This document shows, one piece after another, positions 50,408 to 58,813 of a DNA stretch of 64,000 bases (positions are counted from its first letter, which is position 1; every line of letters starts with the position of its first letter). Location: NCBI GenBank assembly GCA_003242885.1, contig QKMZ01000017.1, positions 50,026-114,025 on the forward strand, read 5' to 3'. This stretch comes from Candidatus Melainabacteria bacterium (GTDB lineage Bacteria > Cyanobacteriota > Vampirovibrionia > Obscuribacterales > Obscuribacteraceae). Position numbers and translations under genes: made by a program. A model generated the notes under the pieces. It ran no database searches and had not been told where the DNA came from. It worked only from the letters and a program-made list of their open reading frames with translations.

Positions 50408-52275
50408 AAACTGGGCGGACCTCTCAAGCTTTTCGCCGTTTTCTCGATCAGTGAAAATTCATCTGCAAAACCTGATGAATAGCCCTGATTGCCCGTTGTC
50501 AAGAATTTATAATTGATAGGCTTGGTGGCTGTTTTCCTGTTTTTGTTTTTTGCTCCAAAGAAAGGTAGGGCGCTGGTTTTAGTAGCTGCGCCTGTCTTTT
50601 CTTTAGTACCGCTTACGGTGGCATCAGTATAGCAAACTAAGCCAGGTGCTTGGTTCCGAGAAATGGAAGAAATTCCCTCCGCACCCATCTGCCCCTCTGC
50701 CCGAATACCGTCGAACCAGGGCCCCGGTGTAAATACTTGCTCAACAACCCGCAGGGCTTGGTCTTTACGCTGGGGGTTCGATGGTTGGCTATTCGCCGGG
50801 CAGATTGTAAGGGGGGCTACCGAAGCGGTTTTACTGTCTTCAAGTTCTCGATTCGCTAAGTCCAAATCCGAACAAGGCGGAATTTCTGATTTCTCTTTTT
50901 CTTCAAACCCAACTTCCGGAACTACCGAACCCGAAAAATCCCCCCACACCCCCCGGTTATAAACGCTGGGCCAGATAGCCAAGAGATCAGAATGCTTTGA
51001 AATCGTGCGCCGATTGCAGCCTGCTTTTCTGGCAATTTCCGATTTAGTTAACACCACGTCTTCTGCCAAAAGTTCTTGGATGGCTTTCTTGATTCGGTTT
51101 CTTGCATCTTCCAGGCGTGCATTATTCGCCTCGGCCATCCGGTCTACCTCATACAGTCGGCCGGTCTTCGCATATACCTCTAGCAGCCTCTTCAAGAGAC
51201 GATCAGTTAGAGGGTAGGGTTTTCTAGCCTCATAGTTTTTTCCTCGCCTCCAGAAGACCGTTCGCCATATATGCGCCTCAATTTCTTTCCATTGCTCTAA
51301 ATTGATGTGCCTGCAAAAACCGTTGTGTTTCTTTTTCAGCCAGGCCTCAATCAGCCTTGCCCTGGTTTCATCATTTCGTCGGCCTGGATATGCCGGGACG
51401 TTCTCTGAAGGATCTCCATACCAGAGATAATGACCCACAGCCATGACAGCATCGTGTCTTTGCCCTTTTGCTGTCAGCCCGTAAAGCCAGTGCTCACGCC
51501 CTTTGTCCCAAGTCTCTTGAATCTTCCCTTTTCTGAACAGATCATCAAAACCCGCAAGCGATATGACTTTTTCATGCTCCTGGGCGCCGGCGCCGGCATG
51601 ACTGCCGGCGGATTGAATTTGGCTTTCTATCAAGGTTTTGGCATTCTGCCAATTTCTTGAATTTTCTTCGAAGTCTTGAAGGAATGAGGCTAGCGCCTCG
51701 TCTTCTCTTATTTCTTCTCTTCTAACTTCTATACTTCCATCCGGAGCAAGCCAGCCAAAGCCTTTCTGAAGGGGCAGTCGCAGAGCGTTTCCGCTCGGAA
51801 AAATCTCGAGCTGTCCGGAGGCAATTTCATAGCCCAGTGTCTTTAGCCAGGTCTTTAGAGTCTGGTTTACTTCGTCACTTTCGGCCCATTCCTCAAACGG
51901 CAAATACAAGTGCCAGCCGCCTGAATCGCTGCTTTGATACGGAATTCCGTATAGGCCGACTGCAGCTAAATGCGCCTGCAGTTTTTGCAGTTCGGTTTCA
52001 TTGTGATATCTGCTGCCTATATCCAAATCCAAGACAGCATGCCGGGTCTTGTGTGACCAGTAGCAGCCCCGATAAAGACCGCGCCCTTCATCTGACACCA
52101 CGCCCAAGATCTGAGCGTCCAAGAGCGGGCCCACGGCCTTCTGCCATCGCTCCTGGTCATAGGTCTTCCAGATAAATGCATCACGGCGAGGAAACAACGA
52201 AGAGAATGCCTCTCGTTGAAATAGAGTTGTTGGGCCGCTATCTGCGGCTGTTAAAAATGCTGTAGCTCCGGTCAC
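50404..52275 (-). CDS. Archaeo-eukaryotic-type primase, replication protein of module B
   Basis: 623 aa, GTG start. Motifs in order: HAVLDLDIGSRYHNETELQKL (DxD), SSDSGGWHLYLPFEEW (sxH) and GQLEIFPSGNALRLPLQKGFGWL. The central segments AVGHYLWYGDPSENVPAYPGRRN and GFCRHINLEQWKEIEAHIWR match those of the module A primase (15390). An HTH, KSEIARKAGCNRRTISKHSDLLAIW, lies near residue 420. The C-terminal 180 residues are low complexity. It should prime replication of the 14-kb plasmid. Divergent from the HTH/coiled-coil gene at 52638. Confidence 0.82.
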   Translation of the reverse strand: MTGATAFLTAADSGPTTLFQREAFSSLFPRRDAFIWKTYDQERWQKAVGPLLDAQILGVVSDEGRGLYRGCYWSHKTRHAVLDLDIGSRYHNETELQKLQAHLAAVGLYGIPYQSSDSGGWHLYLPFEEWAESDEVNQTLKTWLKTLGYEIASGQLEIFPSGNALRLPLQKGFGWLAPDGSIEVRREEIREDEALASFLQDFEENSRNWQNAKTLIESQIQSAGSHAGAGAQEHEKVISLAGFDDLFRKGKIQETWDKGREHWLYGLTAKGQRHDAVMAVGHYLWYGDPSENVPAYPGRRNDETRARLIEAWLKKKHNGFCRHINLEQWKEIEAHIWRTVFWRRGKNYEARKPYPLTDRLLKRLLEVYAKTGRLYEVDRMAEANNARLEDARNRIKKAIQELLAEDVVLTKSEIARKAGCNRRTISKHSDLLAIWPSVYNRGVWGDFSGSVVPEVGFEEKEKSEIPPCSDLDLANRELEDSKTASVAPLTICPANSQPSNPQRKDQALRVVEQVFTPGPWFDGIRAEGQMGAEGISSISRNQAPGLVCYTDATVSGTKEKTGAATKTSALPFFGAKNKNRKTATKPINYKFLTTGNQGYSSGFADEFSLIEKTAKSLRGPPSF

Positions 52276-52306
52276 TGTCTGCCTTTAAGCGTTTGAAAAC
52301 GCGTGC

Positions 52307-52335
52307 TTGACTGTGCCAGATCTGTCCGCTATCCT
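52307..52335 (+). promoter_or_regulatory. Rightward sigma70-like promoter antisense to the module B primase leader
   Basis: TTGACT and TATCCT with a 17-bp spacer, starting 32 bp from the primase start codon and pointing away from it. Matches the layout at 17237. Confidence 0.55.
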
Positions 52336-52341
52336 TATCGC

Positions 52342-52447
52342 ATCGGGGAAATCGCCTGCCAGCAAAACCCCAATATTAATCGAATATCCGAAAGATCTAG
52401 TCTATTGATTTTTTGAAAAGCATCGCCCCTGGCGGTGTTTTTTTTTG
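52342..52447 (+). ncRNA. Candidate ~105-nt antisense/copy-control RNA of module B
   Basis: The expected transcript ends at CATCGCC-CCT-GGCGGTG (52421-52437) followed by nine T residues, a strong rho-independent terminator that serves no coding gene on the plus strand. No ribosome site or ORF inside. Same arrangement as module A. Confidence 0.55.
52421..52446 (+). terminator. Strong rho-independent terminator in the divergent region of module B
   Basis: Seven-bp stem, 3-nt loop, T9. It lies 190 bp before the next plus-strand start. Confidence 0.85.
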
Positions 52448-52580
52448 AAAGATTTCAGACCTTGCCACCCTGGGTAGTGGCTAATGAGAAACGTCATGGT
52501 CAGAATAACTGTAAGAAACACATAGAGCAATTGATCCTGTGAGGCATACAGCGGATATAGAGGCACTTGAAAAAAGTCAG

Positions 52581-52996
52581 TGAACAATCATAATTAGTCA
52601 GTGACCATATCTGAACATTCTTTAGAAAGCCCACCTGATGGAAAAAATTGAATCGCACGAACTTCAAAGTGACCTAAGCATGGTTGGCTTTGAAAAAGTA
52701 TTTGTTCAAGTTGAACAAACTGAAAAAACTGAACAATCCGACAAAAAAACCGATGTTCATGAACATATTCAGGAATTTGAAGCAGACTCGACCGAATTGG
52801 TCAGCATGGCAGAAGCCTCCAGGCGTTTGAAAATTCCTTATCCAACTTTACGCCGCCAAGTCTTGGCTGGAAAGATTGAAAGCTCGTTAGGTCGCGATGG
52901 AAAACCGCTGGTCAGATTGGCCAGGCATGAAAAGCCATCGAATATTCGCGAACAAAAAGTGAACAAACCAGAGCCGATTACGGTACAAAGTGAACA
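52581..52996. repeat. TGAACA/TGTTCA repeats across the start of the module B HTH gene
   Basis: At least eight TGAACA or TGTTCA hexamers occur: 52581, 52613, 52703, 52712, 52730, the palindrome TGTTCATGAACA at 52754, 52960 and 52991. Most lie inside the coding sequence of the 52638 gene. They are a different motif from the GTCTAGAC iterons of module A, as expected if each HTH protein recognises its own repeats. Confidence 0.6.
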
Positions 52997-53210
52997 TTCA
53001 GCGAATATTCAACGATTGCTTGAGGTCATTGAGTCCGAGCGAAGTTACTCGCGCAGTCTCAATGAAAGGCTAGAAGCAGCGAATCACCGCAATGGATACC
53101 TTGAAGCACAAGCAGAAGGCTTTCAAGAGCAAATCAAACTCCTGACTGATAGTCAGCATAAGCGCGGTTGGTGGGCTCGTTTTAGTTCTTGGTTCATGAC
53201 CGGCAGATAA
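52638..53210 (+). CDS. HTH plus coiled-coil DNA-binding protein of replication module B
   Basis: 190 aa. The MerR-like HTH near 55-85 reads LVSMAEASRRLKIPYPTLRRQVLAGKIESSLGRDGKPLVRLAR. Then a coiled coil (ERSYSRSLNERLEAANHRNGYLEAQAEGFQEQIKLL) and aromatic end GWWARFSSWFMTGR. Same plan as the 19747 protein of module A. A KfrA-like autorepressor or partition role is likely, acting on the TGAACA repeats. Confidence 0.75.
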   Translation: MEKIESHELQSDLSMVGFEKVFVQVEQTEKTEQSDKKTDVHEHIQEFEADSTELVSMAEASRRLKIPYPTLRRQVLAGKIESSLGRDGKPLVRLARHEKPSNIREQKVNKPEPITVQSEHSANIQRLLEVIESERSYSRSLNERLEAANHRNGYLEAQAEGFQEQIKLLTDSQHKRGWWARFSSWFMTGR

Positions 53211-53257
53211 CCGGTTTTATGTATTATTTAAGTTACTACAATCTGAAAAGGCGAACG

Positions 53258-54544
53258 GTGAAAATCGGGATAGAACGCAAAACCGCTCCCCTAGTTCTGT
53301 TCTGCACACTTTCTTTTTTATTGGGCATGAGCATGGTCTGGTGGTTGGTTGACGTCGATTTGACAAAACCGGCTTTAGCTCAGCGAACCGATTTTCTGAA
53401 TGCCTTTTACATTGCGGGCGCCATCATGGCAAGGGGTTCTCTTCATGAGCTCTATCCCCCGTTAGAAGCAGACAGCCAAGTTGATTTTGAATTTGCCAAA
53501 GTTGCGCACTCGCTCTTACCTTATTTGCCAGTGAATTCTCAACCTTGTTGGCAATACCCCCCAATCGATGCACAGTTTCTTTCGTTGTTTGCTGGACTGC
53601 CAAGCTCGACAGCACTTCTCACGTGGCAGATTTTAAGTATCGCTGCTATCGGTGCTTCCGTTTTTTTTGTTAGCAGGTTCGCAAAGGTTCACTGGGCTAT
53701 CGTTTCAAGCCTATTTATTATTTTTCTTCCGTTTTTTCAAACACTCAAGTTTGGACAGCAAGGTATTCTGTTTGGTCTTTTTCCACTATGTGCAGCTCTC
53801 TACTTGCTTGGCAGAGACAAGCCTTTTATAGCGGGATTGGTAGTATCGCTGACGTTTCTTACACTAAAATTTTTGGTAATAGCTGGATTAATAAGCCTTG
53901 CTTTGCTGCCGAATCAGCGGCGTATGTTAATCGGGCTGGCAACAGGCTGTTTTATTCTTGTTGGCTTCATGCTTGCAACAGTGCCATTTTTAACGTGTTT
54001 GCAATGGTTGCACAATATTCAGCTGTCCGAAAAGTATTTTTTTGAGCCGCATTTCTATCACAATTTGAGCTTGTACGTTTCGTTCCCGGCCCTATTGATA
54101 TTGCACTTCCCGATAGAATTTCGAACGTTCGGCAAAATCCTGTTTTATCTTTTAGCGGTAACGATTCTCGCTGTGACAATGTTCATTCAGTGGCGACTCA
54201 TGAATTCGAAACTGCCTTTAGAACAGAAACTACGGATCGTTTTTGCTTCTGCTTTTTACGTAATGCCAGTGATTCTGCCACATTTACTCTATTATGACCT
54301 TGCGGGAATAATGGTTGCGAACATTCTTCTATGGGATGTTCAGCCGTCATCTTTGATTTCACAGAAACTGCGGGCTGCTGCAATAACGTCAACACTAGCT
54401 ATAGATGCATATTTCATCTGCTTCGCTGTATTGAATAATTCTTCCTTTCATCCACTCATTTTTTCTTCTGTCTTGACGCTTGTTTATTTGCAGTTGTTAT
54501 GGATCGTCAAAAACACTGTGGCACAAACAAAAGGCGAGCATTAG
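53258..54544 (+). CDS. GT87/DUF2029-like polytopic glycosyltransferase
   Basis: 428 aa from GTG 53258 (GGCGAAC upstream); the track's earlier start overlaps the HTH gene. About ten membrane helices. An Asp/Tyr-rich periplasmic loop (RTDFLNAFYIAGAIMARGSLHELYPP..QPCWQYPPIDAQFLSLF) and LKFGQQGILFGLFPLCAALYLLGRDKPFIAGLVVSLTFLTLKF are typical of the GT87 family, which transfers sugars from polyprenyl-phosphate donors (mannosyl- or arabinosyl-type). It sits right after the replication gene with no plasmid-function link, so it is cargo. Confidence 0.78.
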   Translation: MKIGIERKTAPLVLFCTLSFLLGMSMVWWLVDVDLTKPALAQRTDFLNAFYIAGAIMARGSLHELYPPLEADSQVDFEFAKVAHSLLPYLPVNSQPCWQYPPIDAQFLSLFAGLPSSTALLTWQILSIAAIGASVFFVSRFAKVHWAIVSSLFIIFLPFFQTLKFGQQGILFGLFPLCAALYLLGRDKPFIAGLVVSLTFLTLKFLVIAGLISLALLPNQRRMLIGLATGCFILVGFMLATVPFLTCLQWLHNIQLSEKYFFEPHFYHNLSLYVSFPALLILHFPIEFRTFGKILFYLLAVTILAVTMFIQWRLMNSKLPLEQKLRIVFASAFYVMPVILPHLLYYDLAGIMVANILLWDVQPSSLISQKLRAAAITSTLAIDAYFICFAVLNNSSFHPLIFSSVLTLVYLQLLWIVKNTVAQTKGEH

Positions 54545-54667
54545 ACCGGTCTATTAGCGGACGGGCAAAAAAATTGCCTTTTAAGTGGGGAAGTGCCCAC
54601 CGCATTTTGGAACTGAAGTCTTTCAACTGGGCATAATTTACCAGATGGATATCACGGGAAATTTCTT

Positions 54668-55447
54668 ATGCGAAATGCCTTTATTCTGCTGTCAGCCTTG
54701 CTTCTTCTAAGCTTCGATTCATCGTCTGCTCAGACACTCATTGGCTCTCCAATTGATCCTGACAAAGACGGAATTGCTCGTCCCAGCGACCAAGAACTTT
54801 TACAAGCCCCAAAGAATAGACATATGATTACTATGAGTGTACCGGGAGATCCTTCTATTAAGCGGGGATGCACACTTTCATTTGACTTTGATCGCTCTGG
54901 AAAAATTGAAAGTTTGCAAATGGTTCATTCGTCTGGAAAGCCAGAAGTTGATTTTGACTGTATCTGTGCTGTTTTAGGATCTTCTCCTTATGAGCCCAAT
55001 GAACGAGGTGATCGCAAAAGCATTTTCTATACCTTTGGAGGTCGAGACCTTCATGAACAAAATGAAGGTGTAAAGGCGATAAACAGACGACAACGGAGTC
55101 TCTTACTATCAAAAAATGGGCTGAGCCCGTCTGAGTATTATGTCTGTAACTTAGTTCCTATCAGTATTCTTTATCGTTATCCAGGTGTGTTTTCAGAAGC
55201 AGAAATTTGCGATATCTCAAATTTGAGAGTAATTGCAAAAACATTTTTTGATAGAAAGAATTCGCCAAGCGTTCCTGAAATTGTGGCAAACAAACGATTT
55301 CGGATGTTTTATGACAAATGGAATGAATTTGTTAGTACGCACAAAAAAGCGACAAAGGAAGAAATAGCAAAATTTCGAGATGGAGTAGATAGCGAGTTTA
55401 AGGATATGTTCTTAACGCTATCAAACTCCATCTCGAAGAAGTTGTAA
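54668..55447 (+). CDS. Exported protein, plasmid 2 counterpart of 32121
   Basis: 259 aa with signal peptide MRNAFILLSALLLLSFDSSSA-QT. A segment GCTLSFDFDRSGKIESLQMVHSSGKPEVDFDCICAVLGSSPY resembles a TonB C-terminal-like beta-alpha-beta unit (partner-binding periplasmic domain). The C-terminal 100 residues match the pattern of the 32121 protein. In both plasmids it is convergent with a secreted zincin. Function unknown. Confidence 0.6.
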   Translation: MRNAFILLSALLLLSFDSSSAQTLIGSPIDPDKDGIARPSDQELLQAPKNRHMITMSVPGDPSIKRGCTLSFDFDRSGKIESLQMVHSSGKPEVDFDCICAVLGSSPYEPNERGDRKSIFYTFGGRDLHEQNEGVKAINRRQRSLLLSKNGLSPSEYYVCNLVPISILYRYPGVFSEAEICDISNLRVIAKTFFDRKNSPSVPEIVANKRFRMFYDKWNEFVSTHKKATKEEIAKFRDGVDSEFKDMFLTLSNSISKKL

Positions 55448-55497
55448 GACTCCTACTTATTCTTTTAGCTCCGTAGTTTGTCTAATTTCAGTTCAGC

Positions 55498-56355
55498 TCA
55501 CGGAGTGCACTGAGTGGCATAAGTACCAGCGGCCGGGTTCGCCTGGTTCATATACCAGTTGTTTGTAAACCGGTAGGTACACTTGAAATAGTTAGTGGTG
55601 TCCGCGTCGAGGGGGCTGCGAGCAGTACTTCCAGTAGCGATTGCAAACTGTTCTGCAAACAGTTCTTCCTTGTTTCCCCACCAATAAGCGAACGCAGCGT
55701 TATCGGCAACGGTCTGAGGGTTGTTGGCGGCCTCCCAGGCCTGGTCATCCGGATACAGGTTATTGAACGTTGCCGAGTTGGACAACATTCCATTGTAGCG
55801 GTCGAAATGGTGGCCGGTCTCGTGCCGCGAATCGTGGTTTTGCAAGGTCGTAGACTGCGGTTTCACAGCCGGATATCCCGCGGCGGTGTCCGGCACGTTT
55901 TCGTAAACGATAATTGCGTTCTCAGGGTTACCGAGTGCCGTAAACAACGAAAATGCAGGCTTGTTGATCTGAGCATTCCACACGGTCACTGGATTCTGCC
56001 CTGACGCTTGCGCGTACTGTAACGGGCTATCGAAAACGTAGACTCGGACTGTATTGGTCGTCATCAAAGTGCCGATGGTTGGTTCAACGTTAGAAATGCC
56101 CTTCAAAGGGTTATAGACGCTAAAGCCACGGCTCGCTGCGGTGCTGGTTCCGCAATAATAGAACTTAGAGTTCGCACCGGTAGTACCATTGACGGGCCAC
56201 AATGTGCCGCCAACGCGTGGCTCACACATTACACCCGTGCCACCCAGATTAATCGCAGTGATATAACCTTCGGCGGCAAAAGCAGGGGAAGCGCCGAGGA
56301 AGCCGACGCCAAGGAGCAGGGCTCCCAGTGCGAGAATTTTTTGCTTGATATTCAT
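55498..56355 (-). CDS. Secreted zincin metalloprotease-like protein, short form
   Basis: 285 aa from ATG 56355, with the signal peptide MNIKQKILALGALLLGVGFLGASPAFA-AE almost matching that of the 32881 protein. Zinc motif DSRHETGHHFDRY near residue 175 (HExxH). The end YFKCTYRFTNNWYMNQANPAAGTYATQC parallels the Cys-bounded ending of the larger zincin. The track's start 11 codons earlier lies in the leader. Probably an extracellular protease. The conserved long leader suggests common regulation. Confidence 0.75.
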   Translation of the reverse strand: MNIKQKILALGALLLGVGFLGASPAFAAEGYITAINLGGTGVMCEPRVGGTLWPVNGTTGANSKFYYCGTSTAASRGFSVYNPLKGISNVEPTIGTLMTTNTVRVYVFDSPLQYAQASGQNPVTVWNAQINKPAFSLFTALGNPENAIIVYENVPDTAAGYPAVKPQSTTLQNHDSRHETGHHFDRYNGMLSNSATFNNLYPDDQAWEAANNPQTVADNAAFAYWWGNKEELFAEQFAIATGSTARSPLDADTTNYFKCTYRFTNNWYMNQANPAAGTYATQCTP

Positions 56356-56595
56356 GTTTTTTCCTTTTGGGAAGTTGGTTTGGTCCACCTTCTCAGTCCC
56401 AATTCAAACGCAACAAGGATCTGAACACCTTCGCTGTCCTTGTCTTGCTTGGTGGTTATCCTTCTATTTGCGCTGAGCGCTGGGTTTTGCCTTTGGTTGA
56501 GAAGTGAAAGTGGGATTTTGAGCCTATACAAACGCACAGGTGAGAATTGACCCTAGTGTCACTTTTCGTCATGTTTTTAATGAAGCTGTTACTTA
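56356..56595 (-). promoter_or_regulatory. Conserved long leader of the zincin gene (copy 2)
   Basis: Same ordered blocks as 35056-35300: GACGAAAAGTGAC box, TAGGCTCAAAATCCCACTTTCACTTCTCA, GCGC-TCA-GCGC with CAAATAGAAGGATAA, and ACCAACTTCCCAAAAGGAAA. Spacers between the blocks have diverged. Confidence 0.6.
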
Positions 56596-57199
56596 GTATA
56601 GTTTCAGACACAATTGATAGAAGCTGTAAAGAGTCATGGATAGCTAATCCTAAAGGAATACTGAAATGCTAGCGCCAGGTTTAAGTTACACGGGCTTAAA
56701 CTAGCGTCCTTACGCTATAAGGTTTTCGGGCGATTTCAAGTGATACCAGTTAACGTCACTTTTATTAGTCTGCTTCTGAGCAAAGTGGCCACAAGGTTTT
56801 CGGCTGAGTGTCTGATTATCGATATTATGTTTCATGCCACCGAAGGCGCCACCGCGTTGTTGAAATCGCGCGCAGTGCGACTTTCAACGTTAGCGGTGGC
56901 GTCTTCCGTCGTCGCTACTATTCAGCCTCTATCCTCTAACCCTAATTTGGGGTAGGCAACAATCCACCATTTCACCCTTGATGCCTGTTGTCATTGTCCG
57001 GCATTAAGTACGCTTTTTTTGTCAGTTGCAATTTCAGGTCATTGGAGGTAATTATCACGAGATCCAGCCCAAAGCAAAGCTTATTTTTCCGGCACCAGTG
57101 CCGCTTTCAGAAGGCGATAACTTTCCTTTGCACTGTCGTGTATTTGCCTCTTACGCTTGAGTTGCGCCGGATTCGACGCAGCCCTTTAGGAGACAAAAA
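56596..57199. other. Non-coding region with two inverted repeats
   Basis: About 600 bp without a supported gene. It has GTTTAAG/CTTAAAC within a CTAG-flanked stem (about 56670-56705) and the strong hairpin at 56842-56907. It includes a second ATGAAGCTGTTACTTA segment near 56580, shared with the region right of the first zincin leader. Confidence 0.5.
56842..56907. repeat. Long GC-rich stem-loop
   Basis: GAAGGCGCCACCGCGTTGTTGAAA pairs with TTTCAACGTTAGCGGTGGCGTCTTC (about 22 bp with a small bulge), topped by a TCGC..GCGA inner stem. No T-run and no adjacent gene end. It could be a structured RNA, a recombination site or part of an origin. Confidence 0.65.
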
Positions 57200-57280
57200 T
57201 TGAAAATCAGAGTCATTACTGTAACCACTTTCCTTTTACTCATTTACTTGCTCGCTGCAAGTCCGGCTCCGGCCTTCTGA
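57200..57280 (+). CDS. Tiny signal-peptide-like ORF (26 aa)
   Basis: Not in the track. TTG start 8 bp after TTAGGAG, encoding MKIRVITVTTFLLLIYLLAASPAPAF then TGA. A basic start, a hydrophobic core and an Ala-x-Ala end with nothing after it. It is either a remnant of an exported gene or a small membrane peptide. The next gene starts 21 bp later. Confidence 0.4.
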   Translation: MKIRVITVTTFLLLIYLLAASPAPAF

Positions 57281-57301
57281 GCGCCCGGGAAAGCTATACT
57301 C

Positions 57302-57556
57302 ATGAAAATGAAGAACTATCGCTGGATGTGGATTTCCTTCGTCGTGTGGTTCGTCGTGGTCGGCGGCTACATGGATTTCATCGTATGGATGGAAGAATTG
57401 AAACGTCCCGGCAGCAGTGAGAATTTACTCTTTGAATTACTGCGAACCGGGCTTTTAGTTGGCATACCAGCTGGTTTGATTGGAATTGCACTTTCAGCTT
57501 TGGTGCGCTGGACAATTCGGAGCGGCTGGTGGGGCTCCCGTGACTCAACAAACTAA
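57302..57556 (+). CDS. Small two-helix membrane protein (plasmid 2)
   Basis: 84 aa: WMWISFVVWFVVVGGYMDFIVWM and LLVGIPAGLIGIALSALVRWTI are two membrane helices. Convergent with the transglycosylase-like gene (overlap 4 bp), mirroring 43124/43339 on plasmid 1. Possibly a partner or controller of that enzyme. Confidence 0.6.
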   Translation: MKMKNYRWMWISFVVWFVVVGGYMDFIVWMEELKRPGSSENLLFELLRTGLLVGIPAGLIGIALSALVRWTIRSGWWGSRDSTN

Positions 57557-58443
57557 CGTTGCTTTTCTAATTTCCGTAATTCGTTCAAAACGTTATTCAG
57601 GTGGTCGTTTCCACCGCCTGGATTGAACGACATGATAAGCGCTTTGGTTTCTTGTCCAGACTTCCAGAGGGGCAAACAATTGTTCAAAAGAAGCCTCTCA
57701 TCATGCTTCATGGTGTTTCTGTCCGGCGTATTTTTTGCCCAAGTCTCAAGCGATTGAATACGGTCGTCGAGATAAGCACCCACAAGTGCAGTCGCAATTG
57801 ATTTGTCCACAGCCAGTTTTGTGAGATCGTTGGCAGTCGTTCCACCGAATAGATCAGGGTACTTTTCGCCCAGATGCCGGATATTTGATATCGAAATTTG
57901 ACCAGGGCCGACAGTAATGTCTTTCATCGGTTGTACGAGATTGCCGGTTTGACGAACAAACCAATCCGGTGCTGCATCGTCTATTGAGCCATAATACTTT
58001 TGCTCGTTGTTCATAATCGCGGCAATTAAATTAGGGCCGATACCCTCATGCCTTTCTGAATATGCAGAAAGCTTGGGAAGGGTCTGGCTTACACGTCTTG
58101 CTACTTCACTGTCAAAAAAATGATTGGGCTTTTCTCGAAGAGGATGCAGAGCACCCTCAAACGGTTTCAATATGTCTTCTTTCTTCCAAGCCACCTGAGG
58201 TCCTTTCGAGGAAACCTCAGTTCCATCGCCCATATCAATCAGCAGAGGATTGCTGTCAGCATAAGCCTTCATGTCCCCAAAGGTGCTGAATTTGCTTGTT
58301 CTTTGCGCGTCGGCTTCTGCCACTTGCTCGGATGTGACAGCGCGATCCTTGCCCAAATTGTCCGGCTTCTTAATCCCGGCATCAGGCTTTTGCTCTGCCT
58401 GGTCTGCTGGTTTTTGAATCTCTGCCACGTCCAGAAGCCTCAA
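57553..58443 (-). CDS. Lytic-transglycosylase-like protein, short form (plasmid 2)
   Basis: 296 aa. The C-terminal 190 residues: RHEGIGPNLIAAIMNNEQKYYGSIDDAAPDW holds the catalytic Glu, and PMKDITVGPGQISISNIRHLGEKYPDLFGG matches the GxxQI motif. It aligns with the C-terminal domain of the 43339 protein and lacks its long N-terminus. No signal peptide. A VirB1-like wall-opening role in DNA transfer is the most likely reading. Confidence 0.72.
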   Translation of the reverse strand: MRLLDVAEIQKPADQAEQKPDAGIKKPDNLGKDRAVTSEQVAEADAQRTSKFSTFGDMKAYADSNPLLIDMGDGTEVSSKGPQVAWKKEDILKPFEGALHPLREKPNHFFDSEVARRVSQTLPKLSAYSERHEGIGPNLIAAIMNNEQKYYGSIDDAAPDWFVRQTGNLVQPMKDITVGPGQISISNIRHLGEKYPDLFGGTTANDLTKLAVDKSIATALVGAYLDDRIQSLETWAKNTPDRNTMKHDERLLLNNCLPLWKSGQETKALIMSFNPGGGNDHLNNVLNELRKLEKQR

Positions 58444-58478
58444 CAGTTCTGCATTTTTCCAGTATACGCCTGCTGTCT

Positions 58479-58811
58479 CTATGGTTCAAAATTGAGTTTG
58501 CTTGCGGCTTTTTTGACACTTCCTAGCAAACCAACGGTGTTCTGTCCTTCTTTGGTAAGGCTGTATTCGACTCTTGGCGGTTTTTCTCGGAAGATTTTCC
58601 GACGTACCAGCCCCAGTCTTTCTAAAAGCCGAACCCGCTCGGTGAATGTCTTTGCCGATAATCCAGGTAAATCTTGAAGTATCCTTTTCGTGCGCTTTTC
58701 TCCGGATGCTAACTCCAATAAAATCGCGCTAGTCCAGGTAGGGCTCAAGGCTTTGAGCGCATTTTCAATCGGAACTGCATCAACAGGGCGCAAAGTAACG
58801 TGCTTGCTCAT
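58479..58811 (-). CDS. HxlR-type winged-helix transcriptional regulator
   Basis: 110 aa. VDAVPIENALKALSPTWTSAILLELASGEKRTKRILQDLPGLSAKTFTERVRLLERLGLVRRKIFREKPPRVEYSLTKEGQNTVGLL is the HxlR fold (PxxVEYxLT wing). The usual N-terminal redox Cys is absent, so signal sensing must differ. It starts 2 bp after the stop of the 58814 gene, at the end of the mobilisation run, and may control plasmid transfer genes. Confidence 0.88.
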   Translation of the reverse strand: MSKHVTLRPVDAVPIENALKALSPTWTSAILLELASGEKRTKRILQDLPGLSAKTFTERVRLLERLGLVRRKIFREKPPRVEYSLTKEGQNTVGLLGSVKKAASKLNFEP

Positions 58812-58813
58812 TT

